Part shown: positions 1 to 6,681 of the stretch, piece by piece
Layout of the letters: the number at the start of each line of letters is the position of its first letter
How positions within the stretch are numbered: position 1 is the first letter of the stretch
Source: Oscillospiraceae bacterium
GTDB lineage: Bacteria; Bacillota; Clostridia; Oscillospirales; Acutalibacteraceae
NCBI GenBank assembly: GCA_003538135.1
Contig: DPOR01000005.1
Location: forward strand, 176,200-236,828
DNA: 60,629 nucleotides
Reading direction: 5' to 3'
Made by a program: the position numbers and the translations under genes
Notes under the pieces: model-generated
Database searches by the model: none
Told to the model about the DNA's origin: nothing
Seen by the model: the letters and a program-made list of their open reading frames with translations, nothing else

Positions 1-81
1 AAAGAAAATGCCGAAACGCTGTATAAGATAAAATATTTTGTTAAGGTAGGTAGCGAAGGTAGTGGGTAAAAATTATAGAGG

Positions 82-150
82 CAGCGGGTCGTCGAGTCGC
101 CGACCCCTACAAAGACATTGAGAAACAAAACAGTTGAGGCAAAGTGGGCA
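82..150. repeat. Fragment of the GGGTCG-hairpin intergenic repeat
   Basis: A near-palindrome at 86-106 (GGGTCGTCGAGTCGCCGACCC family, arms GGGTCG/CGACCC) is followed by CTACAAAGACATTGA. The same hairpin-plus-tail is seen at 5076-5116, 5440-5480, 23345-23375 and 45360-45385, so this is a partial copy of a family spread through this window. Positions 1-81 hold nothing I recognise. Confidence 0.7.
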
Positions 151-211
151 TCTCCGCGGGTTGCTGTGTTTTTTTGCAGGCGAGCCAAGCTCGACCCCGC
201 GTTCGGTTAAG

Positions 212-249
212 AAAAAGCGGCAGCGGTCTGAATGCCAATCCGCTGCCGC
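212..249 (-). terminator. Rho-independent terminator of the ABC exporter operon
   Basis: Perfect 10-bp arms GCGGCAGCGG (217-226) and CCGCTGCCGC (240-249) form a GC stem. On the minus strand the stem is followed by TTTTTC. It lies 10 bases past the permease stop. Confidence 0.85.
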
Positions 250-259
250 CGAAACGTTT

Positions 260-1069
260 TTATTTGATGTTGACCTTGTGGTTCATCAGCCAGCCCGTAC
301 CGAAGAACAGACCTACCGAGACCAGAAGCTGGAAGATGACCCCCGTCACGCCGAAGGAAAGATCCTTTGCGGACATCGAGGTCCCGAACGAGAATATCAG
401 CCCGTTCTCGCCGGGTGAAACGATTATGGGCACGTAATTAGTCAGCAGGAAGTTGCAAATCTGAGCAACTATGAATATCGCAAAGAAAACGATTATCGGT
501 CCTGCCGCACCGAGCTTCTGCATAACGCGGGTGTTCGCAAAGGTTATGGAGAAGAACAGCTCGGAGATGAGGAACGCAAGCTGAATAAACACGGCGAACA
601 CGAGCAGGACGAGATAGCCCTTTATAGCCTTAGCGCCGGGCATAGAGCGGAACATACTGATTATCATCTTGATCATCGTGATATTGTTATCTCCGATGAG
701 CGAGGTGACGTAGTCGTATATCCAGATCATTATGCCGATGCTCACCGCGTAGCTGACTATCATCCACAGGAAAGCGACTATAGCCTTTGCCGCGAGGAGC
801 TGCCCGCTCGTCACGGGGAGCGTGAAGCTCAAATAGCCCTGCTGCCCGTAGAGCGTCTTATAAAAGTTTGCGATAACACCGACAAAGGTTATGATTAGCG
901 CTATCATCGCTATGAGGAACAGCGCAATCGTTGCCATGGCACTGAGCCAGCTTATGTCTATCGCATACGCCAGAAGCATTATGACTATAGTAACCGCGGC
1001 GGCAACGTAGATGTTCATCATCATATGCGCGCTCATTTTAATTTCATTCTTAATTAATTTGCCAAGCAT
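260..1069 (-). CDS. ABC-2 type transporter permease
   Basis: Membrane subunit of an ABC exporter of unknown substrate. About 269 residues with six hydrophobic stretches: roughly residues 15-38, 42-65, 85-120 (conserved YLSFTLPV loop before it), 150-180, 190-215 and 240-262. The loop GYLSFTLPVT is typical of the YtrC/YtrD and lantibiotic-immunity type permeases. I chose the ATG at 1069 because AGGAGGTG sits 7 bases upstream; a longer frame to 1129 would overlap the ATPase much further. The start overlaps the end of the ATPase gene by 20 bases, implying translational coupling. Family is clear, substrate is not. Confidence 0.8.
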   Translation of the reverse strand: MLGKLIKNEIKMSAHMMMNIYVAAAVTIVIMLLAYAIDISWLSAMATIALFLIAMIALIITFVGVIANFYKTLYGQQGYLSFTLPVTSGQLLAAKAIVAFLWMIVSYAVSIGIMIWIYDYVTSLIGDNNITMIKMIISMFRSMPGAKAIKGYLVLLVFAVFIQLAFLISELFFSITFANTRVMQKLGAAGPIIVFFAIFIVAQICNFLLTNYVPIIVSPGENGLIFSFGTSMSAKDLSFGVTGVIFQLLVSVGLFFGTGWLMNHKVNIK

Positions 1070-1760
1070 ATTTGAACACCTCCTTGAAAACATCCTCAAG
1101 CGTCTTGCCGCTGCTGCATATATCGTCAACGGACGAGTTGAGCAGGATCTTGCCCTGACCTATCATCAAGGCGTGGTCGAATATGCTCTCGACGTCATGA
1201 ATGAGGTGGGTCGAGATGAGCATAGTCGAATCCTTCGGGTGGTTTTTCATGATTATCTCAAGTATGCCGTCGCGCGCGGCGGGATCGACGCCGCTCAGAG
1301 GCTCGTCGAAAATATAGAGCTGCGCGTTGCGGCACATGACCAGGATGAGCTGAAGCTTCTCCTGCATACCCTTTGACATCGACTTTATCTTCTGTTTGGG
1401 CTGGAGACCGAAGGTGTCGAGCATTTGCATCGCCTTTTCGCGGTCAAAGTCCGGATAGAAGTCCGCGATATATTTTATCGCGTCGATGGCGCGCATCCAG
1501 TCCGCGAGATACGACTTCTCGGGCAGATACGCAATCTTTGCCTTTGCGGACGGACCCGGCGCCTCGCCGTCGATGAGCACCTCGCCGGAGTAGTCGTGGA
1601 TAAGACCCGTGAGAATCTTTATGAGAGACGATTTACCCGAGCCGTTCGGACCGAGCAGGGCTATGATCTGACCGGGCTCAAAGCTGAACGAAATGTCGTT
1701 TAAAACCTGGTGACTGCCATAGGACTTGCTTAAATGGTTTACTGTAATTATGTCCTGCAT
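1050..1760 (-). CDS. ABC transporter ATP-binding protein
   Basis: ATPase partner of the downstream permease, 236 residues, cytoplasmic. Walker A GPNGSGKSS is near residue 37, Walker B LYIFDEP near residue 153, D-loop SGVDPA and switch histidine ISTHL follow. The signature motif is degenerate (MSKGM in place of LSGGQ), which is frequent in the YtrB/BcrA-like group. A GGGAGG ribosome site precedes the ATG at 1760. The gene starts about 70 bases after a good promoter carrying a CCCTATAGGG palindrome, so a GntR-type regulator encoded elsewhere is a possibility (inference). Confidence 0.88.
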   Translation of the reverse strand: MQDIITVNHLSKSYGSHQVLNDISFSFEPGQIIALLGPNGSGKSSLIKILTGLIHDYSGEVLIDGEAPGPSAKAKIAYLPEKSYLADWMRAIDAIKYIADFYPDFDREKAMQMLDTFGLQPKQKIKSMSKGMQEKLQLILVMCRNAQLYIFDEPLSGVDPAARDGILEIIMKNHPKDSTMLISTHLIHDVESIFDHALMIGQGKILLNSSVDDICSSGKTLEDVFKEVFKYAWQIN

Positions 1761-1806
1761 TTTTTCCTCCCGTGAAATTTGACGTAGGAATCTACTTTGT
1801 CTTACT

Positions 1807-1816
1807 CCCTATAGGG
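1807..1816. promoter_or_regulatory. Palindrome CCCTATAGGG, possible operator
   Basis: A perfect 10-bp palindrome lies just downstream of the -10 hexamer (1833-1838) of the ABC exporter promoter. A second half-copy, CCCTATAG, lies at about 1850-1857 next to the -35 region. The placement would suit a repressor; no regulator gene is adjacent. Confidence 0.45.
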
Positions 1817-1832
1817 GGTAATACTCGGAATG

Positions 1833-1861
1833 ATTATATCACAAAAAATCCCTATAGTAAA
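1833..1861 (-). promoter_or_regulatory. Promoter of the ABC exporter operon
   Basis: Minus strand -10 TATAAT (1833-1838) and a weaker -35 TTTACT (1856-1861) are separated by 17 bases, about 75 bases before the ATPase start. Confidence 0.6.
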
Positions 1862-1895
1862 AGTTTTTTATATTTTTTTAATGAACGGTAACAGT

Positions 1896-2735
1896 TTATT
1901 TAAAATTTTTTGCCGCTATCCGCTTCTTTACGGCCCCCGCGACGGCAAAAACGGCGAGGCACACGGCGTTCGCCGCAACCACGCTCGCGCCCGCCGGGGT
2001 GTTGAACGCATAGGAAAGCACGAGCCCTGTGAAGAAGCAGACGCACGACACCGCCGCCGAAACGGCGGTCACGGCACGAAAGCTCCTGCAAACGCGCATC
2101 GAGGTAAGCGCCGGGAAGATTATCAGGCTCGAAATGAGCAGAGCGCCCATTATCCTCATGCCGACGACTACCGTCACTGCCGTGAGCAGTGCGGTCAGGG
2201 TGTTGTAAAGTCCCGTCCTGGTGCCGGTCGCCGCGGCGAAGGTCTCGTCAAAGGTCACGGCAAAAATACGGTTATAGAATACGACATAGAGCACGAGCAC
2301 CGCCGCCGAGAGCACGGCGCAGGCGATTATATCGTTTTTGCCCATTAAAAGAATCGAGCCGAACATATAACCCGACACATCGGTGTTGAGTCCCGTTGTA
2401 AGCGAGGCCGCAATAACGCCCGTCGCTATCGCGGTGCTTGAGATGAGCGCTATGGCGGCGTCGCCCTTTATTTTTGCATTGTCGTTTATCCGCATGAGCA
2501 GAAACGCCGCAATAATAACTACGGGCACGGAGATTTTCAGCGGCGCCACATTCAGCGCCATAGCCACGCACGCCGCGCCGAAGCCGACGTGGGAGAGCCC
2601 GTCGCCTATCATCGAATAGCGCTTTAATACGAGAGTCACTCCGAGCAGGGCGGAGCAGAGAGCCACCAAGAGTCCCGCTATCAGCGCCCGGCGCATGAAC
2701 GAATAGGAGAGCATCTCAACTATCATTTCAATCAT
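1896..2735 (-). CDS. znuB: Zinc ABC transporter permease ZnuB/AdcB-like
   Basis: Membrane channel of a zinc (or manganese) importer of the ABC-3 family, about 279 residues with eight to nine hydrophobic segments. The conserved GDGLSHVGFG motif near residue 41 and the DETFAAATG motif in the middle are family hallmarks. I use the ATG at 2735, preceded by GGAGGGGGAG, rather than the 2756 frame start; it overlaps the ATPase stop by 8 bases. Last gene of zur-znuA-znuC-znuB. Metal identity is inferred from Zur and the histidine-rich binding protein in the same operon. Confidence 0.9.
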   Translation of the reverse strand: MIEMIVEMLSYSFMRRALIAGLLVALCSALLGVTLVLKRYSMIGDGLSHVGFGAACVAMALNVAPLKISVPVVIIAAFLLMRINDNAKIKGDAAIALISSTAIATGVIAASLTTGLNTDVSGYMFGSILLMGKNDIIACAVLSAAVLVLYVVFYNRIFAVTFDETFAAATGTRTGLYNTLTALLTAVTVVVGMRIMGALLISSLIIFPALTSMRVCRSFRAVTAVSAAVSCVCFFTGLVLSYAFNTPAGASVVAANAVCLAVFAVAGAVKKRIAAKNFK

Positions 2736-3450
2736 CGTTTCTCCCCCTCCACGCAAAGCGCCTGCCGGCGTCGCTCTTTAAATAGTCCTCGGTCGTGCCG
2801 AAAAACTCGACTCCGCGCTCGCCGAGATGCAAAATTTTATTCGCGTTTTCGACAGCGCACTCTATATCGTGCGAGACCATTATGACCGCTATACCGGAAT
2901 CGCGGTTCAGCTTTTTTATCAGGCGGTAGAATTCGGCGGTCACAACGGGGTCAAGCCCCGTCACAGGCTCGTCGAGCAGGAGCAGCTCCTTTGCGGCGCA
3001 GAGCGCACGCGCAAGCAAAACCCTCTGCTGCTGACCGCCCGACAGCTCGCGGTAGGATCTGCGCGCTATATCGGTTACGGAGAGCTTCTCCATATTTTTG
3101 TTCGCCAGATTTCGGTCGGCGCGGGAATAGAACGGACCCCTTGAGCCGTTGAGGCAGCCTGAGAGCACGACCTCGCGCACCGTCGCCGGAAAATCGCGCT
3201 GCGCCTGCGTCTGCTGCGGCAGATAGCCTATGTCCGTGCGCTTCAGTCCGTCCGAAAACCCGACGCTGCCGCCGCGCAGGGGAATAAGCCCCAGGATACC
3301 CTTGAGCAGAGTACTCTTGCCCGAACCGTTTTCGCCGACTACGCAGAGGTAGTCGCCGCGCTCGAGCTCAAAGCTCACCGAGTTCACGACCGCCGCGCCG
3401 TCATAGCCCATGACAACCTTTCGGCATTCGAGCAATATATTTTCGTTCAT
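2728..3450 (-). CDS. znuC: Zinc ABC transporter ATP-binding protein ZnuC/AdcC-like
   Basis: Energises the zinc importer; 240 residues. Walker A GENGSGKST near residue 40, Q-loop GYLPQQ, a full signature ELSGGQQQRV near residue 137, Walker B LLLLDEP, and switch histidine VSHD are all intact. Its ATG overlaps the znuA stop by four bases (ATGA), a classic coupled junction, and its stop overlaps znuB. Distinguished from other ABC ATPases mainly by its operon. Confidence 0.92.
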   Translation of the reverse strand: MNENILLECRKVVMGYDGAAVVNSVSFELERGDYLCVVGENGSGKSTLLKGILGLIPLRGGSVGFSDGLKRTDIGYLPQQTQAQRDFPATVREVVLSGCLNGSRGPFYSRADRNLANKNMEKLSVTDIARRSYRELSGGQQQRVLLARALCAAKELLLLDEPVTGLDPVVTAEFYRLIKKLNRDSGIAVIMVSHDIECAVENANKILHLGERGVEFFGTTEDYLKSDAGRRFAWRGRNDD

Positions 3451-4415
3451 GAGAGCGCCTCCCTGAGATTTTCAAGATTTCCGTTCATCAGCGAAAGATA
3501 GCCGACTCCCGCTTCGAATTCGTCGCGGCTGACATTGTGGCAGGAGTGGAACAGGCGCATGGCGCAGCCCGTCTCGCCGCAGATTATCTCCGCCGTCCTC
3601 GGCTCGGTCAGCTCCTCATAGAAGATGACCGGGATTTTTTCGTCTCTTACTGTATCGACTATCTTCGCCACGGTTCTCGCGCCCGGCTCGGAGTTGTCCG
3701 CGCAGGCGTCGAGCGCGCTGACAAATTTTAAAGAATATCGCTCTGTAAAATTGCGGAAGGCGAAGCGGCCTGAAAATACTACGGTATCACGCTTTCCGTT
3801 TTTGACAGCGTCACGAAAACCGCTGTCAAGCGCTTTCAGCTTTTCGATATATTTCTCGCTGTTTGATTTATAGAATTCGGCGTTGCTGCCGTCGAGTCGG
3901 CAGAGCGCGTCGGCGATAACCTTTACCATGCCCTGCGCGTAGACCGGGTCTGTCCAGATATGCGCGTCGACCAAGCCCTGCTCGGCCTCGTGCTCATGCT
4001 CATGTTCATGCTCGTGGCCGTGCTCATGCTCATGCTCGTGTACGGCAAGGCGCAGCCCCATCTCCGACGCAATGTCGAGATAAGCTTTCGCTCCGGTTGA
4101 TTTGTCAAAGAGCTTCGCCGACCACGTCTCCATATTTTCGCCGATGCGGATGAGCAGATCGGCGTTGCCGACCGCCTTCATGTCTGCGGGAGTCGGGTCA
4201 TAGGAGTGGCTCTCCATCCCGGGAGGGAGCAGGAGCGTCAAATCGACTTTATCTCCGGCTATCTCGCGCACAAAATCATAGGGCACGAACAGCGTGCAGA
4301 CCACTCGCAGCTTTCCGCCTGCGGTGTCCGTCTTTCCCGAAGAACAGGCGGCAAGGGAGAAAAGCATCGCCGCGCAGAGAAAAAGCGCCGCCGCGCGGAT
4401 AAGTTTAGTTTTCAT
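3447..4415 (-). CDS. znuA: Zinc-binding lipoprotein ZnuA/AdcA-like
   Basis: Extracytoplasmic metal-binding subunit, 322 residues, anchored as a lipoprotein: signal segment residues 5-20 and lipobox LAAC with Cys24. Metal ligands visible are His70 (GMESHSYDP) and His152 (DAHIWTDP). A loop at residues 126-142 alternates His and Glu about eight times, typical of zinc rather than manganese binders. The third family histidine (usually SHxAFxYF) is replaced by SGRFAFRNF, but a later FHSCHN motif may supply it, as in related Clostridia proteins (inference). The gene overlaps zur by 11 bases. Confidence 0.9.
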   Translation of the reverse strand: MKTKLIRAAALFLCAAMLFSLAACSSGKTDTAGGKLRVVCTLFVPYDFVREIAGDKVDLTLLLPPGMESHSYDPTPADMKAVGNADLLIRIGENMETWSAKLFDKSTGAKAYLDIASEMGLRLAVHEHEHEHGHEHEHEHEHEAEQGLVDAHIWTDPVYAQGMVKVIADALCRLDGSNAEFYKSNSEKYIEKLKALDSGFRDAVKNGKRDTVVFSGRFAFRNFTERYSLKFVSALDACADNSEPGARTVAKIVDTVRDEKIPVIFYEELTEPRTAEIICGETGCAMRLFHSCHNVSRDEFEAGVGYLSLMNGNLENLREALS

Positions 4416-4821
4416 TCTTCTTCCTTTCGGCGCACTCGGCGCAGACTCCGTAGAGCACGGTGTTTTCCTCGCTTAAAGTAAAGCCGTGATGCTCAAAAAT
4501 ATGCTCCGCGACCTTATCGAGAAAATCGCATTCGACATGGAGCAGCTTCCCGCACTCGGAGCACTTCAGGTGATAGTGGTTGCAGCAGTCCGCGTTCCCG
4601 CCGACATACTGATAGCACGCGCTCTCCCCGTCGTGAAGCACGAACTTGCGCACGCTCCCGTCGCGCAGCATCTTTTCAAGGTGGCGGTAGACCGTCGCCT
4701 TCCCGACAGGGCAGCCGCGCTCACCCAAGGTGTGCGAAATATCCTCGGCGGTCAGATGCTTGCCGCCGCTGTTTTCGAGCAGGGAGAAAATCAGCTCGCC
4801 CTGCTTTGTGTTATAGCCCAT
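4405..4821 (-). CDS. zur: Fur-family zinc uptake regulator (Zur)
   Basis: Metal-dependent repressor, 138 residues. N-terminal winged helix (residues 1-75, with KATVYRHLEKM recognition helix), then a dimerisation/metal domain with the structural zinc pairs CSEC and CAEC and the HYHLKC ligand string. First gene of the zinc operon, so it is probably autoregulated with znuACB through the operator at 4878-4900. Fur or PerR identity is possible from sequence alone; co-transcription with znuACB favours Zur. Confidence 0.88.
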   Translation of the reverse strand: MGYNTKQGELIFSLLENSGGKHLTAEDISHTLGERGCPVGKATVYRHLEKMLRDGSVRKFVLHDGESACYQYVGGNADCCNHYHLKCSECGKLLHVECDFLDKVAEHIFEHHGFTLSEENTVLYGVCAECAERKKNEN

Positions 4822-4877
4822 AAAAGCACCTCTTTGAGCTTGGACGGAAAAGAAAAATTTTATTCCGCCGCAAACTG

Positions 4878-4900
4878 AAATTGAGAATCGTTTTCAATTT
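4878..4900. promoter_or_regulatory. Zur/Fur-type operator
   Basis: Two 11-base arms, AAATTGAGAAT (4878-4888) and GTTTTCAATTT (4890-4900), are inverted around C4889 and match at 9 of 11 positions. The site overlaps the -10 hexamer of the zur promoter, the expected place for zinc-dependent repression. Confidence 0.8.
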
Positions 4901-4925
4901 TAATCCCAATTCCCCGATTTGTCAA
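4897..4925 (-). promoter_or_regulatory. Promoter of zur-znuACB
   Basis: Minus strand TTGACA (4920-4925), exactly 17 bases, then TAAAAT (4897-4902). The -35 is a perfect consensus. The transcript would start about 70 bases before the zur ATG. Confidence 0.85.
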
Positions 4926-4944
4926 GCGCGGATTTTACTGTTTA

Positions 4945-5205
4945 CTTTGTAGGGGTCGGCGACTCGACGACCCTTTGAAGCGTCAGCGTCACCGAAAATC
5001 TATTTTTATTTCGCCCGTATCGTATAATGCCCTTTCTGCTTGAGGCTTGTCCCCCGTGCCGCCTACGGCGGCAGCGGTGCGTCGAGTCGCCGCACCCTGC
5101 AAGGGACATTGAAAAATTAAGCGGTCGGGGCAAAGCGGAAAAATCCGTGCAATAACCCCTCAGTCTCGGCTTCGCCGAACCGGCTCCTTTTACACAAGAG
5201 AACCG
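4945..5205. repeat. Composite intergenic repeat, copy 1
   Basis: Modules in order: hairpin GGGTCGGCGACTCGACGACC (from 4953), spacer with CTTGAGGCTTGT-like text, a second hairpin centred on GTCGAGTCGC (5076-5096), a tail GGGACATTGAAAA, then an arm CCCCTCAGTCTCGGCTTCGC resembling the end of the 57.6 kb MITE. The unit recurs nearly intact at 5253-5560 and 45148-45460. There is no open reading frame or transposase. Confidence 0.85.
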
Positions 5206-5252
5206 ATGTTAAAGTTCGCCCGCAGAAAGTATAGCGGCTTGCTTATATTGCA

Positions 5253-5560
5253 GCCGTGTAGGGGCGGATATCATCCGCCCGCGGTTTATGCAACAGCTTG
5301 TGACTGTCTACTTTGTAGGGGTCGGCGACTCGACGACCCTTTGAAGCGTCGGCGTCACCGAAAATCCATTTATTTTTTTCGCCCGTGTTGTGTAATGCCC
5401 TTTCTGCTTGAGGCTTGTTCCCTGTGCCGCCCACGGCGCAGCGGTGCGTCGAGTCGCCGCACCCTACAAGGGACATTGAAAATTTAAACAGCCGTGAAAA
5501 ACGGCAAATCCGTGCAATAACCACTCAGTCTCGGCTTCACCGAGCCGACCCCTACAGGGG
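5253..5560. repeat. Composite intergenic repeat, copy 2
   Basis: Starts with a GTGTAGGGGCGGATATCATC hairpin module (also at 23091 and in altered form at 23281 and 45415), then repeats the whole unit of copy 1 with few changes. Copies 1 and 2 form a direct repeat of about 250 bases separated by about 100 bases. The rest of the 4822-5745 gap holds only the zur control region and the nitroreductase terminator. Confidence 0.85.
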
Positions 5561-5700
5561 AACTAATCGAAATATCTCCGCAGCTCCCTCTTTACAACCA
5601 TATTTATAATTTTTCGTCAGCGGTCTATCAAAAACCCGTCGGCTCGGGTGCAAATCCAAAAAATATAACCCGCTCTGCTCCGAAATTATATGGGAAAATG

Positions 5701-5730
5701 AAAAAGGAACCGCCCTTGCAGTTCCTTTTT
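5701..5730 (-). terminator. Terminator of the nitroreductase gene
   Basis: Arms AAAAAGGAAC (5701-5710) and GTTCCTTTTT (5721-5730) pair perfectly; on the minus strand the stem ends in a T tract. It lies 16 bases past the stop. Confidence 0.85.
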
Positions 5731-5745
5731 GCTTCTTTTTGCTTT

Positions 5746-6267
5746 TCAGATTTTTACTACGTATCCGTCCTTGCGCGGAGAACGGGGTGCGGGGTCGGCG
5801 GCGGGATAACCGAGTGCTATCGAGCCGACGCCGCGCAGAGCTTCGGGCAGTCCCCATTCGCGCAGGAGCGCTTTGCCGTCCTCGCTGTCGAAAATCTCGC
5901 GCTCCCTGTGTATCCAGACGGAGCCCAAGCCGCAGGCGTGAGAAGCGAGCATCATATTTTCGAGCACGCAGCTCCCGTCCTCGACAAACGTGCTTGCCTT
6001 CGGGTCGGCGAGCACGAGAACTACCGTCGGCGCGCCGTAGTAGGGGTCGCTGTCAACGCCCATGACGGCGGCGTTTAATTTTGAGAGCTTCTCGCGGTAT
6101 TTTTTATCCGAGACCGCGATTATGACTGGCGATTGGCGATTCATTCCCGTGGGCGCATAAGTGCCCGCCTCTAAAACGGCGTCGAGTAAATTCTCCGGCA
6201 CGGGGTCTGGCTTGAAGCTGCGCGTGCTGCGGCGGGTCTTTATAAGTTCAAGAAAATCTCTGTTCAT
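5746..6267 (-). CDS. Nitroreductase family flavoprotein
   Basis: Predicted FMN-dependent NAD(P)H oxidoreductase, 173 residues, the short single-domain form. The N-terminal FMN phosphate motif TRRSTRSF (residues 11-18) and the downstream APTGMNRQSP segment are hallmarks, as is the C-terminal GYPAADPAPRSPRK phosphate loop. No Fe-S cluster cysteines are present. Monocistronic, with its own terminator. The physiological substrate cannot be told; these enzymes reduce quinones and nitro compounds. Confidence 0.88.
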   Translation of the reverse strand: MNRDFLELIKTRRSTRSFKPDPVPENLLDAVLEAGTYAPTGMNRQSPVIIAVSDKKYREKLSKLNAAVMGVDSDPYYGAPTVVLVLADPKASTFVEDGSCVLENMMLASHACGLGSVWIHREREIFDSEDGKALLREWGLPEALRGVGSIALGYPAADPAPRSPRKDGYVVKI

Positions 6268-6440
6268 TTTTTCCTCCCGAAAAAGCTATCAGAGCGGCCT
6301 GCCAATTATTTTGACACAACCGCTCCGAAAGCACCTCAACTATATCTCCTATACTATATTTCATTTTGACAGCAAAATGTGGCATAAGTATGTTAAAATT
6401 ATGAACAATTTTGCATTTTTGAATATTTTTACGGAGATTT

Positions 6441-6659
6441 TTACTTTTTCTTGGCTTTAGGCAGTATTACGCAAATAAGAATTACGCAAACAGCCGCGAC
6501 TGCCGCAATGATTATCCACTTCGTGTTTGATGTGTTCTGGCCCGTTGCGGGAACAGCCTCCGCCGCAAAAGCGGTTATTGCCGCCGCCGCGACGCTGATA
6601 GCCATGAGCGCCGCCAAAACTATTGCGACAACTCTTGTCCAAATCCCTCTTTTTTGCAT
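6441..6659 (-). CDS. Small secreted/membrane protein, unknown function
   Basis: About 72 residues: an Ala-rich signal-like helix (residues 8-28, ending AFAAEA, a plausible signal peptidase site), a short Thr/Gln/Asn linker, then a second hydrophobic helix and a basic PKAKKK tail. The ATG at 6659 has AAAGGA 8 bases upstream; the ATG at 6668 lies directly on that site and is less likely. It begins 22 bases after pgcA ends and probably shares its transcript. I do not recognise a family. Confidence 0.65.
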   Translation of the reverse strand: MQKRGIWTRVVAIVLAALMAISVAAAAITAFAAEAVPATGQNTSNTKWIIIAAVAAVCVILICVILPKAKKK

Positions 6660-6681
6660 TTTTACCATCCTTTCGCTCTGT

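Noticed and set aside
3978..4041. Tandem DNA repeat or assembly artefact in znuA
   Set aside because: The CAT/GCT-type repeat encodes a His/Glu loop that is a normal zinc-binding feature of this family and keeps the frame.
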